From positions 557,864-621,863 of the forward strand of contig CANCDR010000001.1 in NCBI GenBank assembly GCA_947374865.1: a stretch of DNA of 64,000 nt, given 5' to 3'. Below the pieces are notes generated by a model that saw only the letters and a program-made list of their open reading frames with translations, was not told where the DNA came from and did no database searches. Source of the stretch: Oxalobacteraceae bacterium. Its GTDB lineage: Bacteria; Pseudomonadota; Gammaproteobacteria; Burkholderiales; Burkholderiaceae_D. The translations under genes and the position numbers were made by a program. This document shows positions 18,985 through 28,634 of the stretch, piece after piece. The stretch's first letter is position 1. The number at the start of each line of letters is the position of its first letter.

Positions 18985-19254
18985 ATGAAACCAGGTATCC
19001 ATCCAGAATATCGTGACGTTGTATTTCAAGACATGTCGATCGATTTCAAATTCATCACCCGTTCGACGATCAATAGCCGTGAAAAGATCATGTTCGAAGG
19101 TAAAGAATATCCATTAGTGAAGATCGAGGTTTCTGCGGAATCGCACCCGTTCTACACTGGTAAGCACAAAATTGTCGATACCGCAGGTCGGGTCGAGAAG
19201 TTCCGTCAGAAATTTGGTAAAGTCGGTTCTAAGACCGCCATTGCAAATCAATAA
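18985..19254 (+). CDS. rpmE2: Ribosomal protein L31, type B
   Basis: An 89-residue protein from the ATG at 18985, with GAGGT just upstream. [16 protein letters not shown] and ITRSTI fit the type B (YkgM/RpmE2) paralog. It has no cysteines, so it lacks the zinc ribbon of type A L31. Elsewhere cysteine-free L31 replaces the zinc form under zinc shortage and frees zinc. Here, behind rho with its own terminator, it may well be the housekeeping copy, since this position is usual in Burkholderiales. No Zur box is evident upstream. Confidence 0.95.
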   Translation: MKPGIHPEYRDVVFQDMSIDFKFITRSTINSREKIMFEGKEYPLVKIEVSAESHPFYTGKHKIVDTAGRVEKFRQKFGKVGSKTAIANQ

Positions 19255-19275
19255 GCAGAGTTCTGCGGTAAAGAG

Positions 19276-19301
19276 AAAGGGCAGCCCAGGCTGCCTTTTT
19301 T
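19276..19301 (+). terminator. Rho-independent terminator after rpmE2
   Basis: GGCAGC and GCTGCC arms (19280-19285 and 19290-19295) surround a 4-base loop, followed by TTTTTT. Confidence 0.85.
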
Positions 19302-19395
19302 ATTGACTGTTTTCTTCATCTGAATGCAATACTGCGCTATTTTTACGGCACAATAAGCAGCCATTCACCACCTCCTCGACCAAGCACCCAAGCAG

Positions 19396-21108
19396 ATGAA
19401 GCCAGTCCGCCTCCCCGCCTCCGCCACCAACGCCCTGCCGCGCTGGGGTTTGCTCGCGCTGTGCCTACTCTATATCATCCCCGGTCTGATCGGCCGCGAC
19501 CCGTGGAAAAATGAAGATGCCGCCGGCTTTGGCATCATGTGGACCATGGCGCATGGCGGCCTGCACGACTGGCTGTGGCCGCATATCGTTGGCCTCTCAC
19601 GCGCAGAAGAAGGTCCACTGGCGTTCTGGATCGGCGCCCTGTTTATCAAGCTCCTTGGTCCACTCATGGGCGATACGCTGGCAGCACGCTGCGCAGCCGG
19701 TGCTTTTTTTCTGCTCGGCTCACAGGCCGTGTGGAACGCCACCTACCGACTCGGCCGGCGCACCGACGCGCAACCCCTTCAGCTGGCATTCGGCGGTCAA
19801 CCTGCGGCCACTGACTATGGCCGTACCCTGGCCGATGGTGCCCTGCTGATTTATCTCGGCTGTCTGGGCCTGCTGGTGCATAGCCACGCCACCAGCGCGA
19901 ATGCCTTGGAGGTGTCGCTGATCGCCTGTGCAATATATGGTGCAGTGCGTTTATACGAATCATTTTCATTCCGTAGCGCCATCCTGTTGGGACTGGTACT
20001 GGGAGCGCTCGTCCTCACGCGCGGCTGGGTCGTGCCGCTGGCGCTATTTATTGGCCTGCTGAGTCTGACGGCAGCCCGCGACAGAACGCAGGTCTGGCGT
20101 CTGTTTGCGCATACGCTGCCAGCCGCGCTGCTTTTGGGCCTGAGCTGGCCACTCGCCTGCGCGGTGCTCGACCCTTTTGGCGGTACCCCGATTCCGGCCT
20201 GGATGCAGGCTAACCTGGCGCATCTGCAACGGCCCTCGCTGGGTGCATTGCATTATCTGCTCAAGGATAGTATCTGGTTTGCCTGGCCGGCCTGGCCCTT
20301 TGCTGGCTGGGCGTTGGTTGCCTGGCGTCGCCAAGGCTGGCCTTTGCACATTGCCCTGCCGGCGATTGTCGCTGCCATGTTGATCGGTCTGGCGCTGCTT
20401 AATCCGCAATCTGAACAAGGCATCCTACTGCCGCTCCTGCCACCACTGGCGATCCTGGCCGCGTTCGGCCTGCCCACCATGAAGCGCGGTGCCATCAATG
20501 CTGTCGACTGGTTCTCGGTCATGACACTGACCTTCATTGCCACTTTTCTGTGGTTAGGTTGGATTGCCAAACAAACCGGCTGGCCGGCATGGCTGGCTAA
20601 AAATGTCTTCCGTCAGCTACCGGGATTTAAACCCGAAGTGCAGGTGATCCCTTTACTGGTGGCGCTGGCGGTATCGGCGGGCTGGATCGTTCTGGTTCAC
20701 TGGCGCATTTCACGCCGGCCATCAGTCTTGTGGCGCGCTGTGGTTTTATCTTCCGGCGGCGTAGTGTTGATCTGGGTGTTGATGATGACGCTGTTTCTGC
20801 CGTCGATCAATTACAGTAAAAGCTATGCCGACGTGGCGCGACAAATTGCCCAGCAGCTACCGCCGGTCAAACAATGCGTGGACAGTAACGTTGGTCCCGC
20901 TCAGCGCGCCTCGTTTGCCTACTTCGGACAAATACCTTTTGCACAATTTCATTCTGTGCGCTGCGACTTTCTTTTATTGCAGGATAACCATCCGAAAAAT
21001 AGTGACATACGCAGCATTACGCATGACGGCGCGCAATGGCAATTGATCTGGGAAGGCCGACGGCCAACGGACAGGGATGAACGGTTCCGGCTTTATCGGC
21101 GGGACTAA
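19396..21108 (+). CDS. ArnT-like glycosyltransferase family membrane protein
   Basis: A protein of 570 residues with roughly a dozen hydrophobic segments. The first loop GRDPWKNEDA and the LVLGALVLTRGW and WPAWPFAGWALVAWRR motifs are typical of GT-C enzymes of the ArnT/dolichyl-phosphate-mannose transferase class. The acidic residues ED of the first periplasmic loop fit the catalytic site. Such enzymes move sugars from polyprenyl-phosphate donors to lipid A or proteins; no sugar-donor pathway genes are nearby, so donor and acceptor are unknown. It stands alone and its stop codon opens a 13-bp tandem repeat. Confidence 0.7.
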   Translation: MKPVRLPASATNALPRWGLLALCLLYIIPGLIGRDPWKNEDAAGFGIMWTMAHGGLHDWLWPHIVGLSRAEEGPLAFWIGALFIKLLGPLMGDTLAARCAAGAFFLLGSQAVWNATYRLGRRTDAQPLQLAFGGQPAATDYGRTLADGALLIYLGCLGLLVHSHATSANALEVSLIACAIYGAVRLYESFSFRSAILLGLVLGALVLTRGWVVPLALFIGLLSLTAARDRTQVWRLFAHTLPAALLLGLSWPLACAVLDPFGGTPIPAWMQANLAHLQRPSLGALHYLLKDSIWFAWPAWPFAGWALVAWRRQGWPLHIALPAIVAAMLIGLALLNPQSEQGILLPLLPPLAILAAFGLPTMKRGAINAVDWFSVMTLTFIATFLWLGWIAKQTGWPAWLAKNVFRQLPGFKPEVQVIPLLVALAVSAGWIVLVHWRISRRPSVLWRAVVLSSGGVVLIWVLMMTLFLPSINYSKSYADVARQIAQQLPPVKQCVDSNVGPAQRASFAYFGQIPFAQFHSVRCDFLLLQDNHPKNSDIRSITHDGAQWQLIWEGRRPTDRDERFRLYRRD

Positions 21109-21140
21109 GCTACAACATGAAGCTACAACATTAAGCTAAG
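21105..21140. repeat. 13-bp tandem repeat starting at the stop codon of the ArnT-like gene
   Basis: The core AAGCTACAACAT recurs at 13-bp spacing, and a third partial unit (TTAAGCTAAG) follows. The first unit includes the TAA stop at 21106-21108. Successive units carry TAA or TGA in different frames. The array lies between two convergent genes and shows no terminator-like hairpin. Confidence 0.75.
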
Positions 21141-21159
21141 ACGATAAGACAGGGTGTCG

Positions 21160-23121
21160 CTAAACCTTCATCGGCAAAATCACCATCTGCAAGCCATCCA
21201 GATGCAGTCTGCGCTGAATGGCCAGAGCGGCCTGATTATGCAGTAAGCGCGAGAACCAGTTATCGTGCTCAAAAATGAGCTTACTGGTGAAGAAAATCGC
21301 GTTCGGATAATCCTTGCTGATGACCGTACACAGATTGATCACTTCGTTTACCACGTCCGTACCAAAGCCCAGCGAAGACGAAGCCGCCATCCCGTGGCTA
21401 TGACAAAAATCAACAAAGAACTTCAGGCTCGCATTGGCTTCGGCACGCATCTGTTCGACCGCGCCCTCACCGCCATACACATGCGAATCGACCGTGCGTG
21501 CATTCACAAAAATGAAATTTTTGAAATGCCCAGGGAACATGCGCTGCACCCATAGCAATGCGTGCAAACCACCACCGTGTGAAGTCCCCACGATGAACAC
21601 AGCGGTCTGATCTTCGGTCTGCGGAAGCAATGCGCCGGCATGTGAACCGAAAGGTTGATTGGCAAAGACCTGATCGACCGAATGGATGGCAGCCTTGGTT
21701 TCCCGGTAATGATTACGAATATAGATACACAGCGCAGCAATCGCCGCGATGATCAGCGCGGTCGCCCAGCCACCCTCGGTAAATTTATCGACCAGCAGCA
21801 CACCCAGAATACTAAAGCAGATCAGAAAGCCGACCAGCGACAAGGTAAAACGCCGCTTCCAGTGATCCAGTTCATGCCGGTGCTGCCACCAGTACAAGCA
21901 CAGACCGAACAAGGAAATAGCAAAGGTGAGAAAGACCGAAATCGAATATAGCACCACGAGCAGCGTCACGCTGCCGCGAGTCCAGAACAGAATCGCCAGA
22001 GCTGCCACACCGAGTACGAGAATCCCGTTCTGCGTAACCAGCCGGGTAGAGAGATAACGAAATTTGTGTGGCACCCAGGAATCAGCTGCCATATTCGACA
22101 GCACCGACGGGCCGCCCAAAAATCCGGTATTGGCCGCGACAAACAGCAGTCCGGCCTCAAATGCGAGCACGATACTCAAGCCAATTTGATTGGCCAGCGG
22201 ACTACCGAAATTGATATTGTTGATGATCGCCTTGAAGGTCGAGGCATTTAAGGTTTCGCCATGCACCGGCGTGACCTGCCACAGCAGGTATAAGAGAATA
22301 ATCCCGGCGGCCGTAAAAGCCAGCGACAGGGCCATATAAAACATCGTCATCTTGCCGGTATGAACACGCGGTTCGGCGAGGATATTGACGTTATTGGAGA
22401 CCGCCTCAAGGCCAGTATAAGTGCCGCCACCCTGCGAATACGCCAGCAGCAGCATGCCGGATACACCGATCCAGCCGATGTGATTGGCCAGTTCGACCGT
22501 ATCAGACAAGGTATTGGGTATGAGCGTAGGGAGAATGTCGACATGCACATAAATACCGTAAACGATCAACAGAAAATGTGTCACCACAAAGCCCAGAAAA
22601 ATCGGCAGCAGAATCTTGATCGCTTCCTTTAATCCACGCAAATTCAGGACGATCAGCACCGCGATAAAAAACACTTCCGCCCACAGCTTATATTCCTGAA
22701 ACCCCAGGGGCAGCAGCGAGGCCAGCGCCTCAACGCCGGCAGCGATGGAAATAGCAATCGTCAGTACGTAGTCGAGCACCAGAGCACAGCCTGCGATCAG
22801 ACCCATGTAAGGCCCGACCAGTTTGGTCGCGACACGATAGCCGCCACCGCCGGTAGGGAAAAGCTCGATCACCTGGTTATAAGCCAACGCAATAATAAAC
22901 ACCGTCAGCGCCGTGGCCAGCGCCATATAGAGACCAAGATGGGTATGTTCGCCTAGCGCACGAAAGGTTTCTTCCGGTCCGTAAGCCGAGGAAGATAATC
23001 CGTCAGCGCCCAAGCCAACCCAGGCCAAAAAAGCCACCAATGCAAGGGAATGCCGCGTCTCGCCCTTGAGGGGGTCAAGCGCCTTGCCGAGTACGATCTC
23101 ACGAATTTTTTGCGGTTGCAT
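21160..23121 (-). CDS. APC-family permease, KimA-like potassium/amino acid transporter
   Basis: A protein of 653 residues from the ATG at 23121; upstream starts are possible since the ribosome site is weak. An N-terminal core of about twelve membrane segments carries LVAFLAWVGLGADGLSSSAYGPEETF, YNQVIELFPTGGGGYRVAT and SNNVNILAEPRV, resembling KimA (YdaO), a high-affinity K+ importer of the APC superfamily. A cytoplasmic C-terminal domain (about 470-653, FIVGTSHGGGLHALLWVQRMFPGHF and SKLIFEHDNWFSRLLHNQ) resembles a USP-type regulatory domain. K+ uptake is likely from family resemblance, but an amino acid substrate cannot be excluded. Confidence 0.75.
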   Translation of the reverse strand: MQPQKIREIVLGKALDPLKGETRHSLALVAFLAWVGLGADGLSSSAYGPEETFRALGEHTHLGLYMALATALTVFIIALAYNQVIELFPTGGGGYRVATKLVGPYMGLIAGCALVLDYVLTIAISIAAGVEALASLLPLGFQEYKLWAEVFFIAVLIVLNLRGLKEAIKILLPIFLGFVVTHFLLIVYGIYVHVDILPTLIPNTLSDTVELANHIGWIGVSGMLLLAYSQGGGTYTGLEAVSNNVNILAEPRVHTGKMTMFYMALSLAFTAAGIILLYLLWQVTPVHGETLNASTFKAIINNINFGSPLANQIGLSIVLAFEAGLLFVAANTGFLGGPSVLSNMAADSWVPHKFRYLSTRLVTQNGILVLGVAALAILFWTRGSVTLLVVLYSISVFLTFAISLFGLCLYWWQHRHELDHWKRRFTLSLVGFLICFSILGVLLVDKFTEGGWATALIIAAIAALCIYIRNHYRETKAAIHSVDQVFANQPFGSHAGALLPQTEDQTAVFIVGTSHGGGLHALLWVQRMFPGHFKNFIFVNARTVDSHVYGGEGAVEQMRAEANASLKFFVDFCHSHGMAASSSLGFGTDVVNEVINLCTVISKDYPNAIFFTSKLIFEHDNWFSRLLHNQAALAIQRRLHLDGLQMVILPMKV

Positions 23122-23286
23122 GGGAAGACGGGTAAATGATTCATCGAATCCAGGTGGGCGATGATACTCGCTTGCGGGTGTCTGCGCTATCTTTGCACGG
23201 GGCTGGCGTAGTAGGGATGGTGCGGTGGCTAACAACGCCAAGGTTGCCGGCCAAGCCTACTTCGGGCATAATAGCTGGCTTGCGTT

Positions 23287-23371
23287 GCCGAGATGGCGGA
23301 ATAGGTAGACGCACGGGACTCAAAATCCCGCGCCGCAAGGCGTGCCGGTTCGATTCCGGCTCTCGGCACCA
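23287..23371 (+). tRNA. tRNA-Leu (anticodon CAA)
   Basis: GCCGAGA (23287-23293) pairs with TCTCGGC (23361-23367), followed by A and an encoded CCA (23369-23371). The anticodon loop CTCAAAA lies between CGGGA and TCCCG, giving anticodon CAA at 23321-23323, which reads UUG. A variable arm (GCGCCGCAAGGCGT region) and the T-loop GGTTCGATTCC mark a class II leucine tRNA of 85 nt. Confidence 0.96.
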
Positions 23372-23397
23372 CTCTTTGTACCTGTAATACCAACATC

Positions 23398-23421
23398 AAA
23401 CCCGCTCTGCGGGTTTTTTGT
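23398..23421 (+). terminator. Rho-independent terminator after tRNA-Leu
   Basis: AAACCCGC and GCGGGTTT flank a TCT loop, and the T run (GGGTTTTTTG) follows at once. Confidence 0.9.
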
Positions 23422-23450
23422 TATTTAGCGCTAATCACCTATAGGTAGGC

Positions 23451-25160
23451 TCAGAACTCTTCCCAGTCATCCGCATTCGTTTGCGACGTTTTGGCAGTAA
23501 GCTTTTTTGCCCCGGTGCGTCGGCTAGGTAAGTGCAGCGGCTTTCGCTCAACAAGGCCTGATTTTGCGACGGCTGTTCTGCCTGTCTGCACCACTGCGGT
23601 TTGGTTCACCCCATCAAGCTTAAAGATGCTGACAGCTGCTGACAAACTGACTGCCTGATCATTTAAGGAACTGGCGGCAGCAGCGGCCTCCTCAACCAGC
23701 GCGGCATTTTGCTGGGTGACCTGATCCATCTGACTGATGGCTTCGTTAATTTGTTGAATACCTGAGATCTGCTCATGACTGGCCGAGGTGATGTCGCCCA
23801 TGATGTCCGTCACGCGACGGATGCTGTCAACGATTTCAATCATGGTCGAACCAGCCTGATCGACTAACTTGGTCCCCTGCTCAACCTTTTCAACCGAATC
23901 ACCAATCAGCGTCTTGATTTCCTTGGCTGCACCGGCAGAACGCTGCGCCAGATTGCGCACCTCTGATGCAACGACCGCAAAGCCACGACCCTGTTCGCCA
24001 GCGCGTGCGGCTTCTACCGCTGCATTGAGCGCCAGAATATTCGTTTGGAAGGCAATCCCGTCAATCACGCCAATGATGTCGACGATTTTTCTTGAAGAGT
24101 CGTTGATGGAACTCATCGTGTCGACGACCTGCGCCACGACATCGCCACCTTTAATGGCGACCGCAGAGGCCGATACGGCCAGCTTGTTTGCATCATTCGC
24201 ACGATCCGCATTCTGTTTGACTGTACCGATGAGTTCTTCCATCGACGACGCAGTCTCTTCCAGTGAACTGGCTTGCTCTTCGGTGCGCGATGACAGATCA
24301 AGATTGCCACTGGCAATTTGGGCCGAAGCCGTGGCAATCGTATCGGTACCTACCCGAACTTCACTAACAATATTGCCGATGTTGTCGCGCATGGATTTAA
24401 TGGCGAACAGGATGCTGGATTGGTCACCGTCTCTGGTCGCGATCGACAGACTCAGATTGCCCGAAGCAATTTGGTTAGCGATGTCAACGGCATAGGCTGG
24501 CTCACCACCCAGTTGCTTCTTGATACTGCTGGTAATCAGTAATGCAATTACGATACCCATCGAGGTCGCGATAGCGCCCAGTACCAGCAGGAGCAGAACA
24601 GAATTGCGGGACGCCTGATTGATTTCTTCTGAATACTTCTCGATCGCTGCCGACTGATAAGTCAGAAGTTTTTTGATGCTGTCGACGTAATCCTCCAACG
24701 CAGGCTCCAGCTTGGACTGAATCAGTTTGCGCGCATTATCTTCATTACTTAATTTTTCCTTGAATACTTCTTCACGGGCTGCGATATAAGTTTTGCGTTT
24801 ATTCGCGATGGTGGAAAAGAGCGCCTTCTCTTCTGCATTTTTATCAAAAGTATCCAGCGTCTTTTGAATGGCTGTAATTTTTTCGCTGGTTTCTTTAATT
24901 TTTGCCTGTACCTGACGCTGTCTCGCCGGATCATTGGATTCAGCGACGGCAATGGTGCGCGCACCGTTGATATTGGTATTGGCTGCCCATTCGGAAAAGA
25001 GCCGCTCCTTCTGCATAATGTCGCTCACCATCGTATGAACAACACCGCTGACATGTTGCAATCGCAGCACGCCGATTCCGGCAATCAGCATCAATAGGAT
25101 AAGCACGATGGAAAAACCTATAGCTAAGCGAGTACCAACTTTTATTTCTGTAAAATTCAT
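23451..25160 (-). CDS. Methyl-accepting chemotaxis protein
   Basis: A protein of 569 residues from the ATG at 25160, so that the first transmembrane helix (about 11-31) is close to the N-terminus. A four-helix-type periplasmic sensor domain (about 35-190), a second TM (about 192-212), HAMP and a long cytoplasmic hairpin follow. The CheA/CheW-binding tip has the conserved [22 protein letters not shown] and [15 protein letters not shown] motifs. The protein ends in DDWEEF, which resembles the NWETF pentapeptide that tethers CheR and CheB. The ligand is unknown. No che genes are adjacent. Confidence 0.95.
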   Translation of the reverse strand: MNFTEIKVGTRLAIGFSIVLILLMLIAGIGVLRLQHVSGVVHTMVSDIMQKERLFSEWAANTNINGARTIAVAESNDPARQRQVQAKIKETSEKITAIQKTLDTFDKNAEEKALFSTIANKRKTYIAAREEVFKEKLSNEDNARKLIQSKLEPALEDYVDSIKKLLTYQSAAIEKYSEEINQASRNSVLLLLVLGAIATSMGIVIALLITSSIKKQLGGEPAYAVDIANQIASGNLSLSIATRDGDQSSILFAIKSMRDNIGNIVSEVRVGTDTIATASAQIASGNLDLSSRTEEQASSLEETASSMEELIGTVKQNADRANDANKLAVSASAVAIKGGDVVAQVVDTMSSINDSSRKIVDIIGVIDGIAFQTNILALNAAVEAARAGEQGRGFAVVASEVRNLAQRSAGAAKEIKTLIGDSVEKVEQGTKLVDQAGSTMIEIVDSIRRVTDIMGDITSASHEQISGIQQINEAISQMDQVTQQNAALVEEAAAAASSLNDQAVSLSAAVSIFKLDGVNQTAVVQTGRTAVAKSGLVERKPLHLPSRRTGAKKLTAKTSQTNADDWEEF

Positions 25161-25342
25161 GAAACTTTGACGCCTGAAAAAAGGAGTAATTTGAAGGCGA
25201 GTTTGCCTGTCGCTTTGGACGAGATGGAAGTAGCAGGCCCCTGAAGGCCGGCTCACTCATACTATCATTCCTGGGAATACGGATCAGCTGATTGCCGGCA
25301 TCTTGACTCAAAATTGAAACAAGAATGACGATAAATTAGACG

Positions 25343-25370
25343 AAATGGTCACTCGAATGAACGACCATTT
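25343..25370. other. Stem-loop downstream of maeB
   Basis: AAATGGTC (25343-25350) and GACCATTT (25363-25370) are perfectly complementary around a 12-base loop, 12 bp past the maeB stop. On the minus strand, the sense of maeB, no T run follows, so it may be a transcript-stabilising hairpin or a weak terminator. Confidence 0.5.
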
Positions 25371-25382
25371 TTTCAGTACGAA

Positions 25383-27695
25383 TTAACGTTCCGAGTTGGC
25401 ATCGACCACACACAGTGCCGTCATATTGACGATCCGGCGCACCGTAGCGGATGGCGTCAGAATATGCACTGGTTTGGCACAGCCCAGCAATACCGGTCCG
25501 ATGGCGATGCCATGACCGGATGCTGTTTTGAGCAGGTTATAGGAAATGTTGGCAGCATCCAGCGTCGGCATGACCAGCAGATTCGCATCGCCTTTCAGCG
25601 ATGAGTTCGGCATGGTTTTCTTCAGCAGGGCTGAATCGAGCGCTGTATCGCCGTGCATTTCGCCGTCCACTTCCAGCTCCGGCGCATCACGCTGAATGAT
25701 CGCCAGTGCAGCGCGCATTTTTAGGGCGGAAGCGCTGTCGCTGGTACCGAAATTGGAATGCGACAGTAGTGCTGCGCGCGGATGAATACCAAAGCGGCGC
25801 ATCTCTTCTGCTGCGAGAATCGTGAATTCTGCGATCTGCTCCGCAGTAGGATTTTCATTCACATGCGTATCGACCAAAACGACTTGCCGATCCGGCAGAA
25901 TCAAACCGTTCATGGCCGCATAGACATTCACGCCTTCACGCTTGCCCAGCACCCGATCCACATAATCGAGGTGAATGGCCGTCGTGCCGAAGGTACCGCA
26001 GATCATACCGTCGGCATGACCTTTATGGATCGCCATGGCGCCGATGAGCGTATGACGCCGACGCATTTCGAGTTTGGCATATTGTTCCGTGACGCCTTTA
26101 CGCGCCATCATCTGCAGATAGGTTTGCCAGTAGTCGCGATAGCGGGCATCCTGCTCGGGATTGATCACATCAAAATCGGTACCTGTCGTGAGACGCAGAC
26201 CGAATTTTTTAATCCGCTGTTCCAGTACGTTCGGGCGACCAATGAGGACAGGCCGGGCAAGCTTTTCATCCACCACAATTTGCACGGCGCGTAATACACG
26301 TTCTTCTTCGCCCTCGGCAAAGACGATGCGCTTACTGCTGGCCGGTGCCCGTTTTGCCGCCTGAAAGATCGGCTTCATGAAGGTGCCGGAATGGTAGACG
26401 AACTGCTGCAGTCGATCGACATAGGCTTGCATGTCGGCGATCGGACGCAGGGCGACGCCGGACTCCTGCGCCGCCTTGGCGACAGCTGGCGCGATCTTGA
26501 TCATCAAGCGCGGATCAAAAGGCTTCGGAATGATGTACTCCGAACCAAAGGCCATATTACTGATGCCATAGGTGGAGGCGACAATATCGGATTGCTCGGC
26601 CTGCGCGAGCTCGGCGATCGCATACACCGTTGCCACTTCCATGTGGCGGGTAATTGTCGTGGCGCCGGAATCGAGCGCGCCACGGAAGATATAAGGAAAG
26701 CACAAAACGTTATTTACCTGATTCGGGAAGTCCGAGCGACCGGTAGCGATGATGGCATCGTCACGCACGGCCTTGACTTCTTCCGGCAGGATTTCCGGGG
26801 TCGGATTCGCCAGCGCCAGAATCAGCGGCTTGGCGGCCATCTTGGCGACCATCTCCGGCTTCAACACACCACCAGCCGACAGCCCAAGAAAAATATCGGC
26901 ATCCGGAATCACATCGGCCAGAGTGCGCGCCGAAGTTTCTTGCGCAAAGCGCGCTTTATCGGGATCCATGAGCTCAACCCGACCTTGATAGACCACGCCT
27001 GCCAGATCAGTGACGAAAATATTTTTGAGCGGGAAACCCAGATCGACCAGCAAATCCAGACAAGCCAAGGCCGCAGCGCCGGCACCGGAGACGACCAACT
27101 TACATTCGGTGATCGGCTTACCCACCACCTTCAGACCATTCAGAATGGCCGCACCAACGATGATGGCCGTGCCATGCTGATCGTCGTGAAAGACGGGGAT
27201 CTTCATCCGCTCGCGCAGCTTGCGCTCGATCGTGAAGCATTCCGGCGCTTTGATGTCTTCCAGGTTGATACCGCCAAAAGTTGGCTCGAGCGAGGCAATG
27301 ATGTCGCACAGTTTGTCGGGATCGGATTCATTGATTTCAATATCAAACACATCAATGCCGGCAAACTTCTTAAATAAAACGGCCTTACCTTCCATGACCG
27401 GCTTGGAAGCCAGTGGTCCGATATTGCCCAGACCGAGTACTGCTGTGCCGTTGGTGATCACGGCCACCAGATTGCCGCGGGCAGTGTATTTGAAGGCGTT
27501 CGCAGGGTCGGCAACGATTTCTTCACACGCCGATGCCACGCCCGGCGAATACGCCAGGGCCAGGTCGCGTTGATTGGTTAATTGTTTGGTCGGGGTGACG
27601 CTGATTTTTCCGGGGGTCGGAAACTCGTGGTATTCGAGGGCTGCCAAGCGCAGCTGTTGACGAAGTTCTTCTTTTTTACTGATGATGGAATCCAT
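25383..27695 (-). CDS. maeB: NADP-dependent malic enzyme with phosphotransacetylase-like domain
   Basis: A protein of 770 residues, the size of the two-domain MaeB class. The malic enzyme part (1-430) contains [48 protein letters not shown] and the NADP-binding [15 protein letters not shown]. The C-terminal part (about 440-770) resembles phosphotransacetylase ([60 protein letters not shown]) but acts as an allosteric domain binding acetyl-CoA in studied members. It oxidatively decarboxylates malate to pyruvate with NADPH formation, which can also supply reducing power for PHB synthesis encoded elsewhere in the window. Confidence 0.95.
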   Translation of the reverse strand: MDSIISKKEELRQQLRLAALEYHEFPTPGKISVTPTKQLTNQRDLALAYSPGVASACEEIVADPANAFKYTARGNLVAVITNGTAVLGLGNIGPLASKPVMEGKAVLFKKFAGIDVFDIEINESDPDKLCDIIASLEPTFGGINLEDIKAPECFTIERKLRERMKIPVFHDDQHGTAIIVGAAILNGLKVVGKPITECKLVVSGAGAAALACLDLLVDLGFPLKNIFVTDLAGVVYQGRVELMDPDKARFAQETSARTLADVIPDADIFLGLSAGGVLKPEMVAKMAAKPLILALANPTPEILPEEVKAVRDDAIIATGRSDFPNQVNNVLCFPYIFRGALDSGATTITRHMEVATVYAIAELAQAEQSDIVASTYGISNMAFGSEYIIPKPFDPRLMIKIAPAVAKAAQESGVALRPIADMQAYVDRLQQFVYHSGTFMKPIFQAAKRAPASSKRIVFAEGEEERVLRAVQIVVDEKLARPVLIGRPNVLEQRIKKFGLRLTTGTDFDVINPEQDARYRDYWQTYLQMMARKGVTEQYAKLEMRRRHTLIGAMAIHKGHADGMICGTFGTTAIHLDYVDRVLGKREGVNVYAAMNGLILPDRQVVLVDTHVNENPTAEQIAEFTILAAEEMRRFGIHPRAALLSHSNFGTSDSASALKMRAALAIIQRDAPELEVDGEMHGDTALDSALLKKTMPNSSLKGDANLLVMPTLDAANISYNLLKTASGHGIAIGPVLLGCAKPVHILTPSATVRRIVNMTALCVVDANSER

Positions 27696-27801
27696 GCTTT
27701 ACGGCTTTCTGATTGGCTCACAGGCCTCTAGTGTAGCAGTTCGACCCGTTTGATTTTGCGCTTTTTGCGTCGCTATGGCGCAGCCTTATATTATAAAAAC
27801 T

Positions 27802-27839
27802 ATTGGACCAATTAAATCAATTGTATTTGCCAATTGATT
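27802..27839. promoter_or_regulatory. Paired inverted repeats upstream of rubrerythrin, candidate operator
   Basis: AATCAATTG (27815-27823) and CAATTGATT (27831-27839) form a perfect 9-bp inverted repeat with a 7-bp spacer. Just upstream, ATTGGACCAAT (27802-27812) is a second 5-1-5 palindrome. The region is much more AT-rich than the genes around it. A redox-responsive regulator is plausible from the genes downstream but none is identified. Confidence 0.45.
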
Positions 27840-27903
27840 GTTATTGACTATTATTCTTCCTGTGCTGATTTATTTAGGCAATAACTTAAACCCAGGAGCT
27901 AGT

Positions 27904-28395
27904 ATGTCAACGACACCCAACCCATCTGTGACGATCACCAACCTTGAATCCGCTTTCGCCGGTGAATCCATGGCGCATATTAAGTATCGCTACTTTGCTA
28001 AGCTAGCCCGCGCTGCCGGTGCCGAGGATGTGGCGAAGATTTTTGAAGCCACCGCAGAGCAGGAAATCATGCATGCCTTCGGCCACCTTGATTTGTTGTA
28101 TCCAAAACATTTGCTCACACCAGCGAAGTCACTTGAAATCGCCATCGAAGGTGAGACCTACGAATACACTGAAATGTACCCCAAGTTTCGTCACCTCGCT
28201 GTGAAGGAAGGCAATAGCGCTGCCGTGGCAGAATTCGACGAACAAATCGCCGAATCCAAGGAACACGCGGATGCCTTCCGTCGCACCCTCGAAATGGCCG
28301 CCAAACGTTTTGCTGCCTTAGCCAAGGTCGAAGAGCGGCATGCGAATCACTACCGCGCAGCCTTGGCTGCGGTGCAGGATGCAGTACGGGTATAA
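27904..28395 (+). CDS. Rubrerythrin (diiron domain only)
   Basis: A protein of 163 residues from the ATG at 27904, with AGGAG nine bases upstream; the open frame from 27838 adds 22 hydrophobic residues with no support. The ferritin-like four-helix bundle has the diiron ligands in AFAGESMAHIKYRYFA, ATAEQEIMHAFGHL, and EERHANHYRAAL near the end. It lacks the C-terminal rubredoxin domain of classical rubrerythrin; a separate rubredoxin gene follows 37 bp on, presumably its electron donor. The pair reduces hydrogen peroxide using NAD(P)H through a reductase encoded elsewhere. An inverted repeat lies in the promoter region. Confidence 0.93.
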   Translation: MSTTPNPSVTITNLESAFAGESMAHIKYRYFAKLARAAGAEDVAKIFEATAEQEIMHAFGHLDLLYPKHLLTPAKSLEIAIEGETYEYTEMYPKFRHLAVKEGNSAAVAEFDEQIAESKEHADAFRRTLEMAAKRFAALAKVEERHANHYRAALAAVQDAVRV

Positions 28396-28432
28396 CGGAT
28401 TAATCTAAATAATAAATGAACAGGAAATAGAA

Positions 28433-28597
28433 ATGAACACTTACCTATGTATTGTTTGCGGTTTTATCTACGAAGAAGCACTCGGCATGCCTGAGGACGG
28501 TATTCCGGCCGGCACTAAATGGAGCGACATTCCGGACGACTGGGAATGTCCTGAATGTGGTGTCGCCAAGGCCGACTTCGAGATGATCGCGCTGTAA
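28433..28597 (+). CDS. Rubredoxin
   Basis: A protein of 54 residues with the iron-binding cysteines in [10 protein letters not shown] (6 and 9) and [10 protein letters not shown] (39 and 42), and [17 protein letters not shown] between them. This is the full and typical rubredoxin fold. An AGGAAA site precedes the ATG at 28433. It follows rubrerythrin by 37 bp and probably shares its transcript, acting as its one-electron donor. Only 38 bp separate it from thiL. Confidence 0.95.
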   Translation: MNTYLCIVCGFIYEEALGMPEDGIPAGTKWSDIPDDWECPECGVAKADFEMIAL

Positions 28598-28634
28598 TTT
28601 CTCCGCGGGCGCGGGTCTTCGGTACAATCGCGGG

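Noticed and set aside
21160..23121. A c-di-AMP (ydaO-type) riboswitch upstream of the KimA-like gene
   Set aside because: No such structure or motif could be made out upstream, and the class is rare in betaproteobacteria.
26391..27377. A 328-codon open frame on the plus strand
   Set aside because: It lies antisense within maeB, is rich in Arg/His/Gln as expected for a shadow frame, and has no motif or ribosome site.
28598..28634. A TPP riboswitch before thiL
   Set aside because: The gap to the rubredoxin stop is only 37 bp, too short for the element.
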